A stretch of DNA of 64,000 nt, taken from contig NZ_CP107945.1 in assembly GCF_036057275.1 (NCBI RefSeq), forward strand, positions 1,860,001-1,924,000. The letters run 5' to 3'. Source of the DNA: Streptomyces sp. NBC_00390 (GTDB taxonomy: Bacteria; Actinomycetota; Actinomycetes; Streptomycetales; Streptomycetaceae). Shown piece by piece: positions 28,311 through 37,800 of the stretch. Under the pieces are notes generated by a model. The model ran no database searches and was not told the origin of the DNA. It saw nothing but the letters and a program-made list of their open reading frames with translations. Numbering within the stretch: the stretch's first letter is position 1; each line of letters starts with the position of its first letter. The translations under genes were made by a program, and so were the position numbers.

Positions 28311-29423
28311 CTACTTCAGGCCGAGCTGGTCACAGGCGGCCTTGAACTTCGGGGTGCAGATCTCGGCAACCGTGTAGACGCCGTCCTTGACGACAGTGTC
28401 GTTGATGTTGTCCTTGGTCAGCGAGACGACCGGGACGAGAACCGAGGGGACGTCCTTGGTGGTCGGGCTCGAGACCTTCTGCTTGGCGATGGAGTCGAGC
28501 GACTCGCCCTTGGCGAGCGCCACGGCCATCTCGGCGGCGGCGGCGGCCTCCGGCGCGTACGGCTTGTAAACACTCATGAACTGCTCACCGGCGACGATGC
28601 GCTGCACACCCGCGAGCTCGGCGTCCTGGCCGGTGACCGGCGGGAGCTTGTCGAAGCCGGCCGCCTTCAGGGCGGTGATGATGCCGCCCGCCATGCCGTC
28701 GTTGGCGGAGTAGACGCCGACGATCTTGTCCTTGCCGAGGGCCGAGATCGCCGCCTCCATGTTGGCGTTGGCGTTCTCCGGCTTCCACTCCTTGGTGTCG
28801 TACTCCTTGCCGACCGTCACCTTGCCGTCGAGCTCGGCCTTCGCGCCCTTCTTGAACAGAGCGGCGTTCGGGTCGGTGATCGCGCCGTTCATCATCACGA
28901 TCTGGCCGTCCTTGGCCTTGTCGCCCAGGGCCTCGACCAAGGCCTTGCCCTGAACGTGGCCGACCTCTTCGTTGTCGAAGGAGGTGTAGGCGTCGATCGG
29001 GCCCTCCGCGAGGCGGTCGAAGGCCACGACCGGGATGTCGGCCTCCTTCGCCTTCTTGACGGCGCCGGCGATCGCCTTGGAGTCCACGGCGTCCACGATC
29101 AGGGCGTCGACCTTGTTGGTGATCATGGTGTCGACCTGCTGCGTCTGCAGCGTGGCGTCCTGCTTGGCGTTGGCGTAGACGAGCTTCGCCTTGCCGTTCG
29201 TGAGCTCGCTGATCTTCTCCTCGATGAGCGGCTTGTCGAACTTCTCGTAACGAGCGGTCTGGTTCTCCGGGAGAAGCAGGCCGATCGTGATGTCGTCGCC
29301 CTTCTTCGCGGCAGTCTCGTCGGTCTTGTCGCCCGACTCCTTGGCGCTGCCACAGGCGGCCAGCGATACGGCCATCGCAGAGGCGGCGACAGCAACAGCG
29401 GCACGACGCAGATGTGCGTTCAC
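28311..29423 (-). CDS. xylF: Xylose-type substrate-binding lipoprotein XylF
   Basis: Periplasmic-binding-protein-like (Peripla_BP_4) lipoprotein of 370 residues. GTG at 29423 has GGGAGG upstream and gives a lipoprotein signal with lipobox SLAAC (Cys24). The ligand-binding domain shows TIGLLLPENQTARYEKFDKP, NKVDALIVDAVDSKAIAGAV, VVAFDRLAEGPIDAYTSFDN and GVYSANDGMAGGIITALKAAG, typical of XylF-like proteins. It delivers pentose, probably xylose, to XylH. First gene of the operon; repression by Rok7B7 is likely from context and a site in its promoter region. Confidence 0.9.
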   Translation of the reverse strand: MNAHLRRAAVAVAASAMAVSLAACGSAKESGDKTDETAAKKGDDITIGLLLPENQTARYEKFDKPLIEEKISELTNGKAKLVYANAKQDATLQTQQVDTMITNKVDALIVDAVDSKAIAGAVKKAKEADIPVVAFDRLAEGPIDAYTSFDNEEVGHVQGKALVEALGDKAKDGQIVMMNGAITDPNAALFKKGAKAELDGKVTVGKEYDTKEWKPENANANMEAAISALGKDKIVGVYSANDGMAGGIITALKAAGFDKLPPVTGQDAELAGVQRIVAGEQFMSVYKPYAPEAAAAAEMAVALAKGESLDSIAKQKVSSPTTKDVPSVLVPVVSLTKDNINDTVVKDGVYTVAEICTPKFKAACDQLGLK

Positions 29424-29498
29424 GATGAGAAACCTCCCTGACGAGGCCGCGTCGCTGCGGCCGAGGTGGCTCGAAGTCAACTCGGCCCCGTCGTCAGC

Positions 29499-29511
29499 GT
29501 CAAGCAGTAAA
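29499..29511 (-). promoter_or_regulatory. Candidate Rok7B7 site upstream of xylF
   Basis: Minus-strand TTTACTGCTTGAC, 76 bases before the xylF start. It fits 12 of 13 positions of the Rok7B7 consensus as I remember it (TTKAMKHSTTSAV); the consensus needs checking. Confidence 0.4.
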
Positions 29512-29515
29512 TCCT

Positions 29516-29544
29516 TAACGAGATGACAACGGTGCCATTCGTTA
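29516..29544. promoter_or_regulatory. TAACGA...TCGTTA inverted repeat in the xylF/rok7B7 gap
   Basis: Six-base arms 29516-29521 and 29539-29544 separated by 17 bases, in the 122-base gap between the rok7B7 stop and xylF. Together with the adjacent candidate Rok7B7 site this gap looks like a compact control region. Confidence 0.35.
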
Positions 29545-29545
29545 T

Positions 29546-30757
29546 CTAAGTGAAGGCGGGCGCGCTGGCCGGAGGGGAGCTGTCCAGAAGGGTCGAATCG
29601 CCCATTTCACTGAGCACCAGGGCGAGGGCGCCCAGCACCTCGGCCCGTCCGCCGAGCGCCCCGGGAGCCACCGAGAGCTGCCGCGCCGCGCTGGGGATGG
29701 CGTAACGGGAGACCGACTCCCGGATCGGCCCCAGTACCAACTCTCCAGCTTCCGCCAGATCACCCCCGAGTACCACTCGGCTGGGGTTGAGCAGGTTGCA
29801 CAGGTTCGCCACGCCGGAGCCGATGTGGCGGCCCACGTCGGCCACCACACGGCGGCAGCCGAAGTCGCCCTCGCGGGCCAGCTGCACCACGCGCTCCATG
29901 GTCAGCTCGGTCCCGTGACTGGACTCCAGCAGCGGCAGTACGTACCGGGCGGCCGCGAAGGTCTCCAGGCAGCCACGGTTGCCGCAGCGGCAGACCGGAC
30001 CCGACTCGTCGAGGGTGATATGGCCGATCTCGCCGGCCGTGCCGCCCGGTCCCCGGTAGATCTGCCCGTCGATGACAAGACCGGCGCCGACGCCGCTGGC
30101 GACCTTGATGTAGGCGAGATCCTTGACCCCCCGCCCGCTGCCCCACACCAGCTCGCCGAGTGCGCCGAGGTTGGCGTCGTTGTCGACGTACACGGGCACT
30201 CCCAGGCGGCCCGACAGCTCCTCGCTCGGATTGATGCCGGTCCACCCCGGCAGGATCGCGGTGGACCCGAGCGTGCCCGACTCCACGTCGATGGGGCCCG
30301 GTACGCCGAGCCCCACACCGATCACCTTGTCCAGGCCGATCCCGGTGGCCTCGATCAGCCGGTTGACGAGCGCTTCAGCCCGGTCGAAGCCCTCGGCGGA
30401 CGAGGCGTCCACGTCCAGCGGCTCGGATTCCTCGGCAAGCACCTGGTGGGCGAGGTTGCCGATCGCGACGCGAAGATGGGTGTGGCCGAAGTCGACCCCT
30501 ATCACGATGCCCGCGTCACCGCTGAGCGAGACGCTGCGGGCCCGCCGGCCGCCCGCCGAGGTCGGCGTCACCTCGACCGTGCCGCCATCCTTCAGCTCAC
30601 GAACGATGTTGGAGACCGTCGCCGCGGAGAGGCCGGTGCTTCTCGCGATCTCGGCCTGCGTGAGCGAGCCGGCCAGGCGCACGGCGCGCACGACCCGCTC
30701 GAGGTTGGCCCGGTGCAGAGATGTCTGCGACCCCGGAGTCTCCATCGACTCATCCAC
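29546..30757 (-). CDS. rok7B7: ROK family transcriptional regulator Rok7B7
   Basis: A 403-residue sugar-responsive regulator. N-terminal winged HTH about 15-75 (RLAGSLTQAEIARSTGLSAATVSNIVREL), then a ROK kinase-fold domain: IGVDFGHTHLRVAIGNL, GVGLGVPGPID, YVDNDANLGALGE with the catalytic-type Asp, and the zinc motif HITLDESGPVCRCGNRGCLET (His, three Cys). In Streptomyces this regulator lies between xylFGH and ngcEFG and affects xylose use, carbon catabolite repression and antibiotic production (literature, from memory); the gene order here is the same. The start could be Met1 or Met5; AGGAG suits either. Confidence 0.92.
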   Translation of the reverse strand: MDESMETPGSQTSLHRANLERVVRAVRLAGSLTQAEIARSTGLSAATVSNIVRELKDGGTVEVTPTSAGGRRARSVSLSGDAGIVIGVDFGHTHLRVAIGNLAHQVLAEESEPLDVDASSAEGFDRAEALVNRLIEATGIGLDKVIGVGLGVPGPIDVESGTLGSTAILPGWTGINPSEELSGRLGVPVYVDNDANLGALGELVWGSGRGVKDLAYIKVASGVGAGLVIDGQIYRGPGGTAGEIGHITLDESGPVCRCGNRGCLETFAAARYVLPLLESSHGTELTMERVVQLAREGDFGCRRVVADVGRHIGSGVANLCNLLNPSRVVLGGDLAEAGELVLGPIRESVSRYAIPSAARQLSVAPGALGGRAEVLGALALVLSEMGDSTLLDSSPPASAPAFT

Positions 30758-30837
30758 TCCTGCCCCCGGTGGGCGGCACGACGACCGCCCCCGGTCGGGG
30801 TCACCACAACGGAACCCCGACGTTTCTCCAACTTGTG

Positions 30838-30856
30838 AACTCTTAGCTCAACTCTT
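30838..30856. promoter_or_regulatory. AACTCTT direct repeat upstream of rok7B7
   Basis: AACTCTT at 30838-30844 and 30850-30856, start-to-start 12 bases (about one helical turn), 80-100 bases before the rok7B7 start. Direct repeats one turn apart can serve as an autoregulatory site. Weak evidence. Confidence 0.3.
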
Positions 30857-30971
30857 GGGGGCCTGTCACGTCAAGACCTTGAGCATCCCGACCACAACGG
30901 CCGGACCCCGCCCGACATGCGTCGAACGGGGCCCGGCGGGGGCTGTGCGGCGTCTGGGGCGCCTGTGATCG

Positions 30972-31910
30972 TTACTTGAGCGTTCCCGCGGTGAGACCCG
31001 ATTGGACCTGTCGCTGGAAGGTGAGATAGACGACGACCACGGGAAGGATCGCGATGGTCATGCCCGCGAAGATCACGGGCAGGTCACCCGCATAGCCCTG
31101 CTGCTGGCTGAGCAGTACCAGGCCCTGCGTCAGCATCGAGCGGTCGGGGTCGAAGCCGCTCTGCTGCTGCATGAGCACCAGCGGCAGGATGTACTGGTTC
31201 CACTGGCCGAGCAGGTTGAAGATGCCGACGCTGATCAGACCGGGCTTGGCCATCGGCAGCATCACCTGGAAGAAGATCCGGGTGTGCGAGGCGCCGTCGA
31301 TCACCGCCGCCTCGTGGATCGCGGTCGGCAGCGTCCGGAAGAACGCGTGCATGAAGAAGACCGTGAACGGCATGGAGTAGGCGACGTAGACCAGGATCAG
31401 TCCCTGGTACGTGTTGAGCATGCCGAGCTGTTTGATGAGGAAGTACAGCGGGATGAGTCCGAGGTACACCGGGAACATCGCGCCGGCGATGAAGAAGTAG
31501 TAGATGAGGCGGTTGCCCCAGAACTGGTAGCGGGCCAGCACATAGGCACCCATAGCGCCCAGGAGCATCGTCAGCGGCACGGAGAAGACCAGCACGATGA
31601 CGGTGTTGAGGAAGTACGAGCCGATGTGGCCCTTGGTCCAGGCCCGCGAGAAGGCGTCGAAGTTCCAGTTGGAGGGCCAGGACCAGGAGCTGGCGCCGAT
31701 CTCCGCGTCGGTCTTGAAGGAGCCGAGCAGAATCCAGATCAGCGGCAGGATGATCATCACGGCCCACAGGATGAGGAAGCCGTGCGAGAAGACATTGAGG
31801 ACCCTGCCCTCACTGTCACGGCTGCGTGCGCCGCGGACCTCCTTGCCTGAGCCGCGCTGGACCGGCACGGCGTCCTTGGTCACGCCGTCGATGGTGGGTG
31901 TTGTGGACAT
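30972..31910 (-). CDS. ngcG: N-acetylglucosamine/chitobiose ABC permease NgcG
   Basis: CUT1 family inner permease, 312 residues, six membrane helices after a polar N-terminus of about 40 residues. The ATPase-coupling EAA loop reads EAAVIDGASHTRIFFQVMLP; PVYLGLIPLYFLIKQLGM and WNQYILPLVLMQQ are typical of MalG-like subunits. Last gene of ngcEFG. No ATPase gene is present; in Streptomyces the shared ATPase MsiK, encoded elsewhere, energises such importers (established for related systems). Sugar assignment comes from gene order next to rok7B7 and similarity to the Ngc system. Confidence 0.9.
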   Translation of the reverse strand: MSTTPTIDGVTKDAVPVQRGSGKEVRGARSRDSEGRVLNVFSHGFLILWAVMIILPLIWILLGSFKTDAEIGASSWSWPSNWNFDAFSRAWTKGHIGSYFLNTVIVLVFSVPLTMLLGAMGAYVLARYQFWGNRLIYYFFIAGAMFPVYLGLIPLYFLIKQLGMLNTYQGLILVYVAYSMPFTVFFMHAFFRTLPTAIHEAAVIDGASHTRIFFQVMLPMAKPGLISVGIFNLLGQWNQYILPLVLMQQQSGFDPDRSMLTQGLVLLSQQQGYAGDLPVIFAGMTIAILPVVVVYLTFQRQVQSGLTAGTLK

Positions 31911-31925
31911 CTCGTGCTTCCCCGC

Positions 31926-32858
31926 TCAGTACTCGATACGCTCGCGGCGGCTGATCCGCAGCGTGACGACGGACAGGATCAGCGTGAGGAGAAGGATCAC
32001 CACGCCCATGGCGCAGGCGTAGCCGCTCTTGCCGAACGCCAGGAAGTTGCGCATGAGGTAGGTGGCCATCACCTCACTGCTGTGGTCGGGCCCGCCGCCG
32101 TAGCTGCTGCCCGGTGTCATCACCGAGATGAGCGCGAAGCAGTCCATGGCCAGGATCGCGAGATAGACCCAGGCGGTCTGCACCGTGTCCCACAGCAGGG
32201 GCAGCGTCACCTTGAAGAAGGTCTGCGAGCGGCCGGCGCCGTCGAGCAGCGCCGCCTCGTAGATCTCCTTCGGGATCGACTGCATGGCGGCCGAGAACAG
32301 GACGAGGTAGAAGCCCACGCCCCACCACAGGAGCACGAAGGCGACGCACCACAGGACCAGGTTCGGGGAATTGAGCCACTCGACGGGGTGCTCGGCGTCG
32401 GAGATGCCGAGCTTGATCAGCGTGCCGTTGATGAGGCCGGCGACATCGCCGCGGTAGACCGCCCGCCACAGGATGGCCAGGATGACCACCGACAGGACGT
32501 GCGGGAGGAAGAAGACGACCTTGTAGAGGCCGGAGCCCCGTACGCCCCGGATACCGGCCGCACCACCCCGCCCGCCCACGTTCACCATGAAGGCGAAGAA
32601 GAGGGCGAGCAGGATGGTGGCCAGGGGCAGGCTCACCAGGATCAGGAAGTTGTTCCACAGTGCCTGGAGGAAGACGCTGTCGGAGAACAGCTCCGCGTAG
32701 TTGTCGAGACCGACGAACTCCATCTGCGAGGACTGGCCACGCCAGTTGGTGAAGGAGTATCCGAACGTCTGGACGTACGGCCAGATCATGAAGATCAGAT
32801 ACAGGCCGAGCGGACCGATCAGGAAGCCGGCCACGAACCGGTTCTTGCCCTTGTGCAT
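31926..32858 (-). CDS. ngcF: N-acetylglucosamine/chitobiose ABC permease NgcF
   Basis: MalF-like CUT1 permease, 310 residues with six helices. N-terminal FLIGPLGLYLIFMIWPYVQT; EAA loop YEAALLDGAGRSQTFFKVTLPLLW; final helix VVILLLTLILSVVTLRISR. It pairs with NgcG (15-base gap) to form the channel and receives sugar from NgcE. The start ATG at 32858 lies 33 bases after the ngcE stop, so the three genes form one operon. Confidence 0.9.
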   Translation of the reverse strand: MHKGKNRFVAGFLIGPLGLYLIFMIWPYVQTFGYSFTNWRGQSSQMEFVGLDNYAELFSDSVFLQALWNNFLILVSLPLATILLALFFAFMVNVGGRGGAAGIRGVRGSGLYKVVFFLPHVLSVVILAILWRAVYRGDVAGLINGTLIKLGISDAEHPVEWLNSPNLVLWCVAFVLLWWGVGFYLVLFSAAMQSIPKEIYEAALLDGAGRSQTFFKVTLPLLWDTVQTAWVYLAILAMDCFALISVMTPGSSYGGGPDHSSEVMATYLMRNFLAFGKSGYACAMGVVILLLTLILSVVTLRISRRERIEY

Positions 32859-32891
32859 GAAACTCTGCCCCTGGTCAGTGCGAGAACGGGC

Positions 32892-34328
32892 CTACGGACG
32901 CTTGTTGTTCTTGCTGGCCGGGTCCTTGGCGGCCTTGTCGACCGCCGCCTGGGCCCGCTTGAGCCATTCCTTCGGCTGGATGCGCTTGGCCATCAGCTCG
33001 GCGGACGCGTTGCGGATGGTCTCGTCCATCTCGCTGTACCAGTTGACGTAGTAGTAGTCGAAGGTGTTCTCACCGGCCGCCGCGACCGCGTCGACGGCGG
33101 ACTTGGTACCGGGCCGCAGCTGGACCGAGGTGTCCACGCCGTCCTTGACGATGGTCAGCGAGTTCGCCTGCTGGGCGAAGATCGTCGACCACTCCTTGGA
33201 CAGCATCCGGCGGAGGAATTCGAGACCGCCCGCCTTGTTCTTCGCCTTCTCGGGGACGATGAACGGCTCACCGGCGCCGGCCCGGATCGCCTCGAAGGGC
33301 AGCTTGCTGTCGGGCACCAGCGGCATCGGCAGGAACTTCATGTCGAAGTCCGCGGGCGTCTGCTTCAGCTGCTCGTTCTCCAGCCAGGAGCCCGAGGGGA
33401 TGAAGACGGCCTTGCCCTTGTTCCAGGCGGTCTGCGACTCGATGTGGTCGAGCGAGTTGGTGCCCGGGAGCAGCAGGCCCTTGTCGACGATCTCGTAGAT
33501 CGCCTCGATGGAAGCCTGCGCCGAGTCGCTGCCCACGAAGGCCTTCGGGTCGAGGTTGTCGATCGCCTTCATCGCGTCCAGACCGCCGGTCTTGGCGATC
33601 AGGTCCATGATCATGACGTTGATGTAGTACGGGTGCTTGCCCTGGTGGGCGAGGCCACCGACACCGTCCTTCTTGGCCTCCTTCATGATGGTGAGGAAGG
33701 CGTCCCAGGTCTTCGGCACCTCCCAGCCCTTGTCCTTGAAGAGCTTGCCCGAGTACCACACACCCCAGACGGTGTAGATGTAGTTCAGCGAGTACATCTT
33801 CTCGTCGAAGTTGCCCTTTTCGGCGGTGCCGGGGATGAGGATGTCCCGGACCTTCTTCGACGGGTCGTCGAAGGACGGGGCGTCGAGCAGCTCCTCGAGG
33901 CTGGCGAGCTGGCCGTCCTTGTAGAGGGTGTCGAGCTTGATCTGCTGGGCGCCGGAGTTGTCGATGACGTCCGGGGGGTTGCCGCCGACGAAGCGGGGCT
34001 GGAGCTTGCCGGTGATCTCCTGGGTGCCCAGGTGGGAGATCTTGCCGCCCCAGGCCGTCTTGTACTTCTTCTCCCACTCGATCGCGTACTGGTCGCCGAA
34101 GCCGCCCTTGAAGATGACGACGTCAAGAGTGCCGCCCTTGGCAACGCCGAACGGGTTGTCCTTCGTCACCTCACCCTTCTGCTTGGACTGGTCGTCACCG
34201 CTGCTGCTGGCGCAGGCGGACAGGAAACTCATCGTCGGCACGGCGATCAGGCCGAGTGCGGCGGACCGCTTGATCAGGTCTCGGCGGCCGAAACCCTCAC
34301 TGTTGTCGTGGGCGGAGGTGGATCCCAT
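32892..34328 (-). CDS. ngcE: N-acetylglucosamine/chitobiose-binding lipoprotein NgcE
   Basis: Sugar-binding lipoprotein, 478 residues. The ATG at 34328 follows GAGGA; a TTG two codons upstream is less likely. The N-terminus has a twin-arginine signal (GRRDLIKRSAALGLIAV) and lipobox FLSAC (Cys39), so it is probably exported folded by Tat and lipidated. SBP_bac_1 features: GGNPPDVIDN, TVWGVWYSGKLFKDKGWEVPKTWDAF, and FIPSGSWLENEQL in the C-lobe. First gene of ngcEFG. In characterised Streptomyces NgcE binds GlcNAc and chitobiose or longer chitooligosaccharides. A DasR-like site lies 244 bases upstream. Confidence 0.91.
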   Translation of the reverse strand: MGSTSAHDNSEGFGRRDLIKRSAALGLIAVPTMSFLSACASSSGDDQSKQKGEVTKDNPFGVAKGGTLDVVIFKGGFGDQYAIEWEKKYKTAWGGKISHLGTQEITGKLQPRFVGGNPPDVIDNSGAQQIKLDTLYKDGQLASLEELLDAPSFDDPSKKVRDILIPGTAEKGNFDEKMYSLNYIYTVWGVWYSGKLFKDKGWEVPKTWDAFLTIMKEAKKDGVGGLAHQGKHPYYINVMIMDLIAKTGGLDAMKAIDNLDPKAFVGSDSAQASIEAIYEIVDKGLLLPGTNSLDHIESQTAWNKGKAVFIPSGSWLENEQLKQTPADFDMKFLPMPLVPDSKLPFEAIRAGAGEPFIVPEKAKNKAGGLEFLRRMLSKEWSTIFAQQANSLTIVKDGVDTSVQLRPGTKSAVDAVAAAGENTFDYYYVNWYSEMDETIRNASAELMAKRIQPKEWLKRAQAAVDKAAKDPASKNNKRP

Positions 34329-34571
34329 GCTCAAGTCCTCGCCTTCTCCAGGACTCAGGCGGTGTACCGGTCGCCCGTTCTTGGTCGCCTCAGGCGAAGG
34401 GCCCCGCCACCGCGGTCAGTTGCTGTGTATTCCCGGGGGGAAACTCAGTGAAGCTCGGGTCGTGCACGGCTGCCGGCGGGCAACGGAGTCTGGCGCGATC
34501 GGCGATGCGCACGCTGCGCACGCCCGTCGCCCCCAGTGCCCTTGCCAGTTGGAACAGCTATCCGGACGCCG

Positions 34572-34587
34572 ACAGGTATAGTCCACT
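34572..34587. promoter_or_regulatory. DasR-responsive element (dre)-like site
   Basis: ACAGGTATAGTCCACT matches 13 of 16 positions of the DasR consensus ACTGGTCTAGACCACT. It lies in the 504-base divergent gap, 244 bases from ngcE and 246 from the mannosidase. DasR is the GlcNAc/GlcN-6-P-responsive GntR regulator of chitin and aminosugar genes in Streptomyces, so control of ngcEFG makes sense. Confidence 0.6.
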
Positions 34588-34788
34588 TCACGTCAACTGG
34601 GCAAGATCGAAAACAAGGTTGGACGGCAGTCTTTCCCGAGTTGAGACCTCGCGGATACATGAGCACTTTGCGCACCCTTATGACCACAGCATTCTTCGCG
34701 GATGGGCCGAAACGGACCGCCTCGCTCCGTCAACACTCTTGACACCGTATGTCACTTGCCCCCGTACTGGTGGCTGCACTTCAGCGAT

Positions 34789-34800
34789 GACAACGTTGTC
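34789..34800 (+). promoter_or_regulatory. LacI-type operator upstream of the GH92 gene
   Basis: The perfect palindrome GACAACGTTGTC lies 33 bases before the mannosidase ATG. A central AACGTT within a short palindrome is the common form of LacI/GalR family operators. No LacI-type gene is in the window. Confidence 0.5.
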
Positions 34801-34832
34801 CATGGCGACCTTCCCCTGGAGGAAAGACCGGG

Positions 34833-37800
34833 ATGCAGCCCAGAACCAGAGCCCGGCGGAGAAACTTTCACGCGGTCACCCTGGCGGTGACCGCTTCTCT
34901 GCTCGTGTTGACGACCCCCTCGGCCGCTGTCGCACTGCCCCCGCAGTCCGGACAATCCCCGGTCGCCGGCCTGGAATTCAGGTCATCCTTCGAATCGGAC
35001 GAACCCCAGCCGGACTGGCGCAATACCGTTGATGTCGGCACCGACGGCAGGAAGCGGTCGTCGGGTGTCGATGGCGGCTTCTCCAGCGGAATACCGGGCA
35101 ATGTCACCGACAGGGTGACCGAACTGCGCGCCAGCGACGAGAACGCCGGCGGGGGCGAGACGAAGGAGAACCTCGTCGATCTGCTGCCGAGCAGCAAATG
35201 GCTGGGGTTCCGGCCCACCGCCTGGATCGAGTTCGACACCGACGCACCGGTCAAGGTGGCCACCTACGCCCTCACGTCCGCCAATGACTTCGCCTCCCGC
35301 GACCCCAGGGACTGGACGCTCAAGGGCTCGGTCGACGGCAAGGAGTGGGTGGTGCTGGACTCGCGCACCGGCGAGACATTCGCCGAGCGCTTCCAGACCA
35401 GGACCTTCGACATCGGCGCTCCGTCCGAGGTGCAGGCGTACGGGCACTACCGGCTGGAGATCACCAGGAACAACGGGGCGTCCGACGCCACCCAGTTGGC
35501 CGACGTCCAGTTCTCCAACGGCGACACCAGCACCCCGGTCCCCGACGACATGCGCAGCCAGGTCGACCGCGGCCCCGGCGGCTCCCCCACCGCCAAGGCC
35601 AATGCCGGGTTCACCGGCACGCGGGCGCTGAAGTACGCCGGCACGCACAAGGCCGACGGCCGGGCATATTCGTACAACAAGATCTTCGACATCGATGTCA
35701 CGGTGCGCCGTGACACCGAACTGTCGTACAAGATCTTCCCCTCAATGGCCGAAACCGATCTGAACTACCCGGCCACCAACGTGTCGGTGGACCTCGCCTT
35801 CACCGACGGCACCTATCTGAGTGATCTTCGCGCGGTCGACTCGCACGGCGGCCTGCTGACCCCCACCGGACAGGGCGCCGCGAAGCGGTTGTACGTCAAT
35901 CAGTGGAACAGCGTCGCGGCCGGCATCGGCACGGTCGCGGCCGGCAAGACCGTCGACCGGGTGCTGGTGGCGTACGACTCCCCCAAGGGCCCGGCGAAGT
36001 TCCAGGGCTGGGTCGACGACATCACCCTCGCGCCCAAGGCTCCCGAGAAGCGGCTCGCCCACCTCTCGGACTACGCCTCGACGACCCGTGGCACCAACTC
36101 CAGCGGCTCGTTCTCCCGCGGCAACAACTTCCCCGCCACCGCCGTCCCGCACGGCTTCAACTTCTGGACGCCGGTGACCAATGCCGGGTCACGCAGCTGG
36201 CTGTACGAGTACTCCCGCGGCAACAACGCGGACAATCTGCCGGCCGTGCAGGCCTTCAGCACCAGCCATGAGCCGAGCCCGTGGATGGGCGACCGGCAGA
36301 CCTTCCAGGTGATGCCGTCGGCGGCGGCCGGCACTCCGGACACCTCGCGCACGGCCCGGGCCCTGCCCTTCCGTCACGAGAACGAGACGGCCCGCCCGCA
36401 CTACTACGGCGTGACGTTCGAGAACGGGGTCAAGGCCGAGATGGCTCCGGCCGACCACGCGGCGATGATGCGCTTCACCTATCCCGCGGGCGACGCGAGC
36501 GTCATCCTCGACAACGTCACGAAGGAGGCCGGGCTCACCCTCGACCCGGACACCCGCTCCTTCACCGCCTTCTCGGACGTCAAGAGCGGTCTGTCCACGG
36601 GCGCCACCCGGCTGTTCGTGTACGGCGTCTTCGACGCGCCGGTGACCGACTCGGCGTCCGAAGGCGTCACCGGCCGGCTCCGCTTCGACGCAGGCGAGGA
36701 CCGCACCGTCAATCTGCGTATCGCCACCTCGCTCATCAGCGTCGACCAGGCGAAGAAGAACCTGGCCGACGAGATCCCGGCGGGCACCCGCTTCGAGCGG
36801 GTGCGCGGCAAGGCGCAGGAGGCCTGGGACGGTCTGCTGGGCAAGGTGGAGGTCGAGGGCGCGACCCGCGACCAGCTCACCACGCTCTACTCCAGCCTGT
36901 ACCGGCTGTACCTGTACCCGAACTCCGGCTTCGAGAACACCGGCACCAAGGCAAGCCCGAAGCACCAGTACGCGAGCCCGTTCTCGCCGATGACCGGTCC
37001 CGACACTCCGACCCGTACCGGCGCGAAGATCGTCGACGGCAAGGTGTACGTCAACAACGGCTTCTGGGACACGTACCGCACGACCTGGCCCGCGTACTCC
37101 TTCCTCACTCCGAAGAAGGCGGGCGAGCTGGTGGACGGCTTCGTCCAGCAGTACAAGGACGGCGGCTGGATCTCGCGCTGGTCCTCGCCCGGCTATGCCG
37201 ATCTGATGACCGGTACCAGCTCGGACGTGGCCTTCGCCGACGCCTATGTCAAGGGCGTGAAGTTCGACGCCGAGGCGGCATACGAGGCGGCGCTGAAGAA
37301 CGCGACCGTGGTGCCCCCGTCCCCGGGCGTCGGCCGCAAGGGCATGGAGACCTCTCCGTTCCTCGGCTACGCCTCCACCGAGACGCACGAGGGTCTGTCC
37401 TGGTCGCTGGAGGGTTACCTCAACGACTACGGGCTGGCGAAGATGGGCCAGGCGCTCTACGCGAAGACCGGGAAGGACCGCTACAAGGAGGAGTCGCGGT
37501 ACTTCCTCGAGCGGGCCCGTAACTACGTCACCCTCTTCGACACGAAGGCCGGCTTCTTCCAGGGCCGCAACCTCAAGGGCGACTGGCGGGTCGAGAGCGG
37601 CGCGTTCGACCCGCGGGTGTGGGGCTACGACTACACCGAGACCAACGGCTGGGGATACGCCTTCACCGCTCCGCAGGACAGCCGCGGTCTGGCGAATCTG
37701 TACGGCGGCCGCTCCGGTCTCGGCGAGAAGCTCGACACCTACTTCTCCACGCCCGAGACGGCCTCCCCGGAGTTCGTCGGCTCGTACGGCTCCGTCATCC

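Noticed and set aside
31914..34451. An 845-codon plus-strand frame opposite ngcF and ngcE
   Set aside because: Antisense shadow of two well-identified transporter genes; no domain, no ribosome site.
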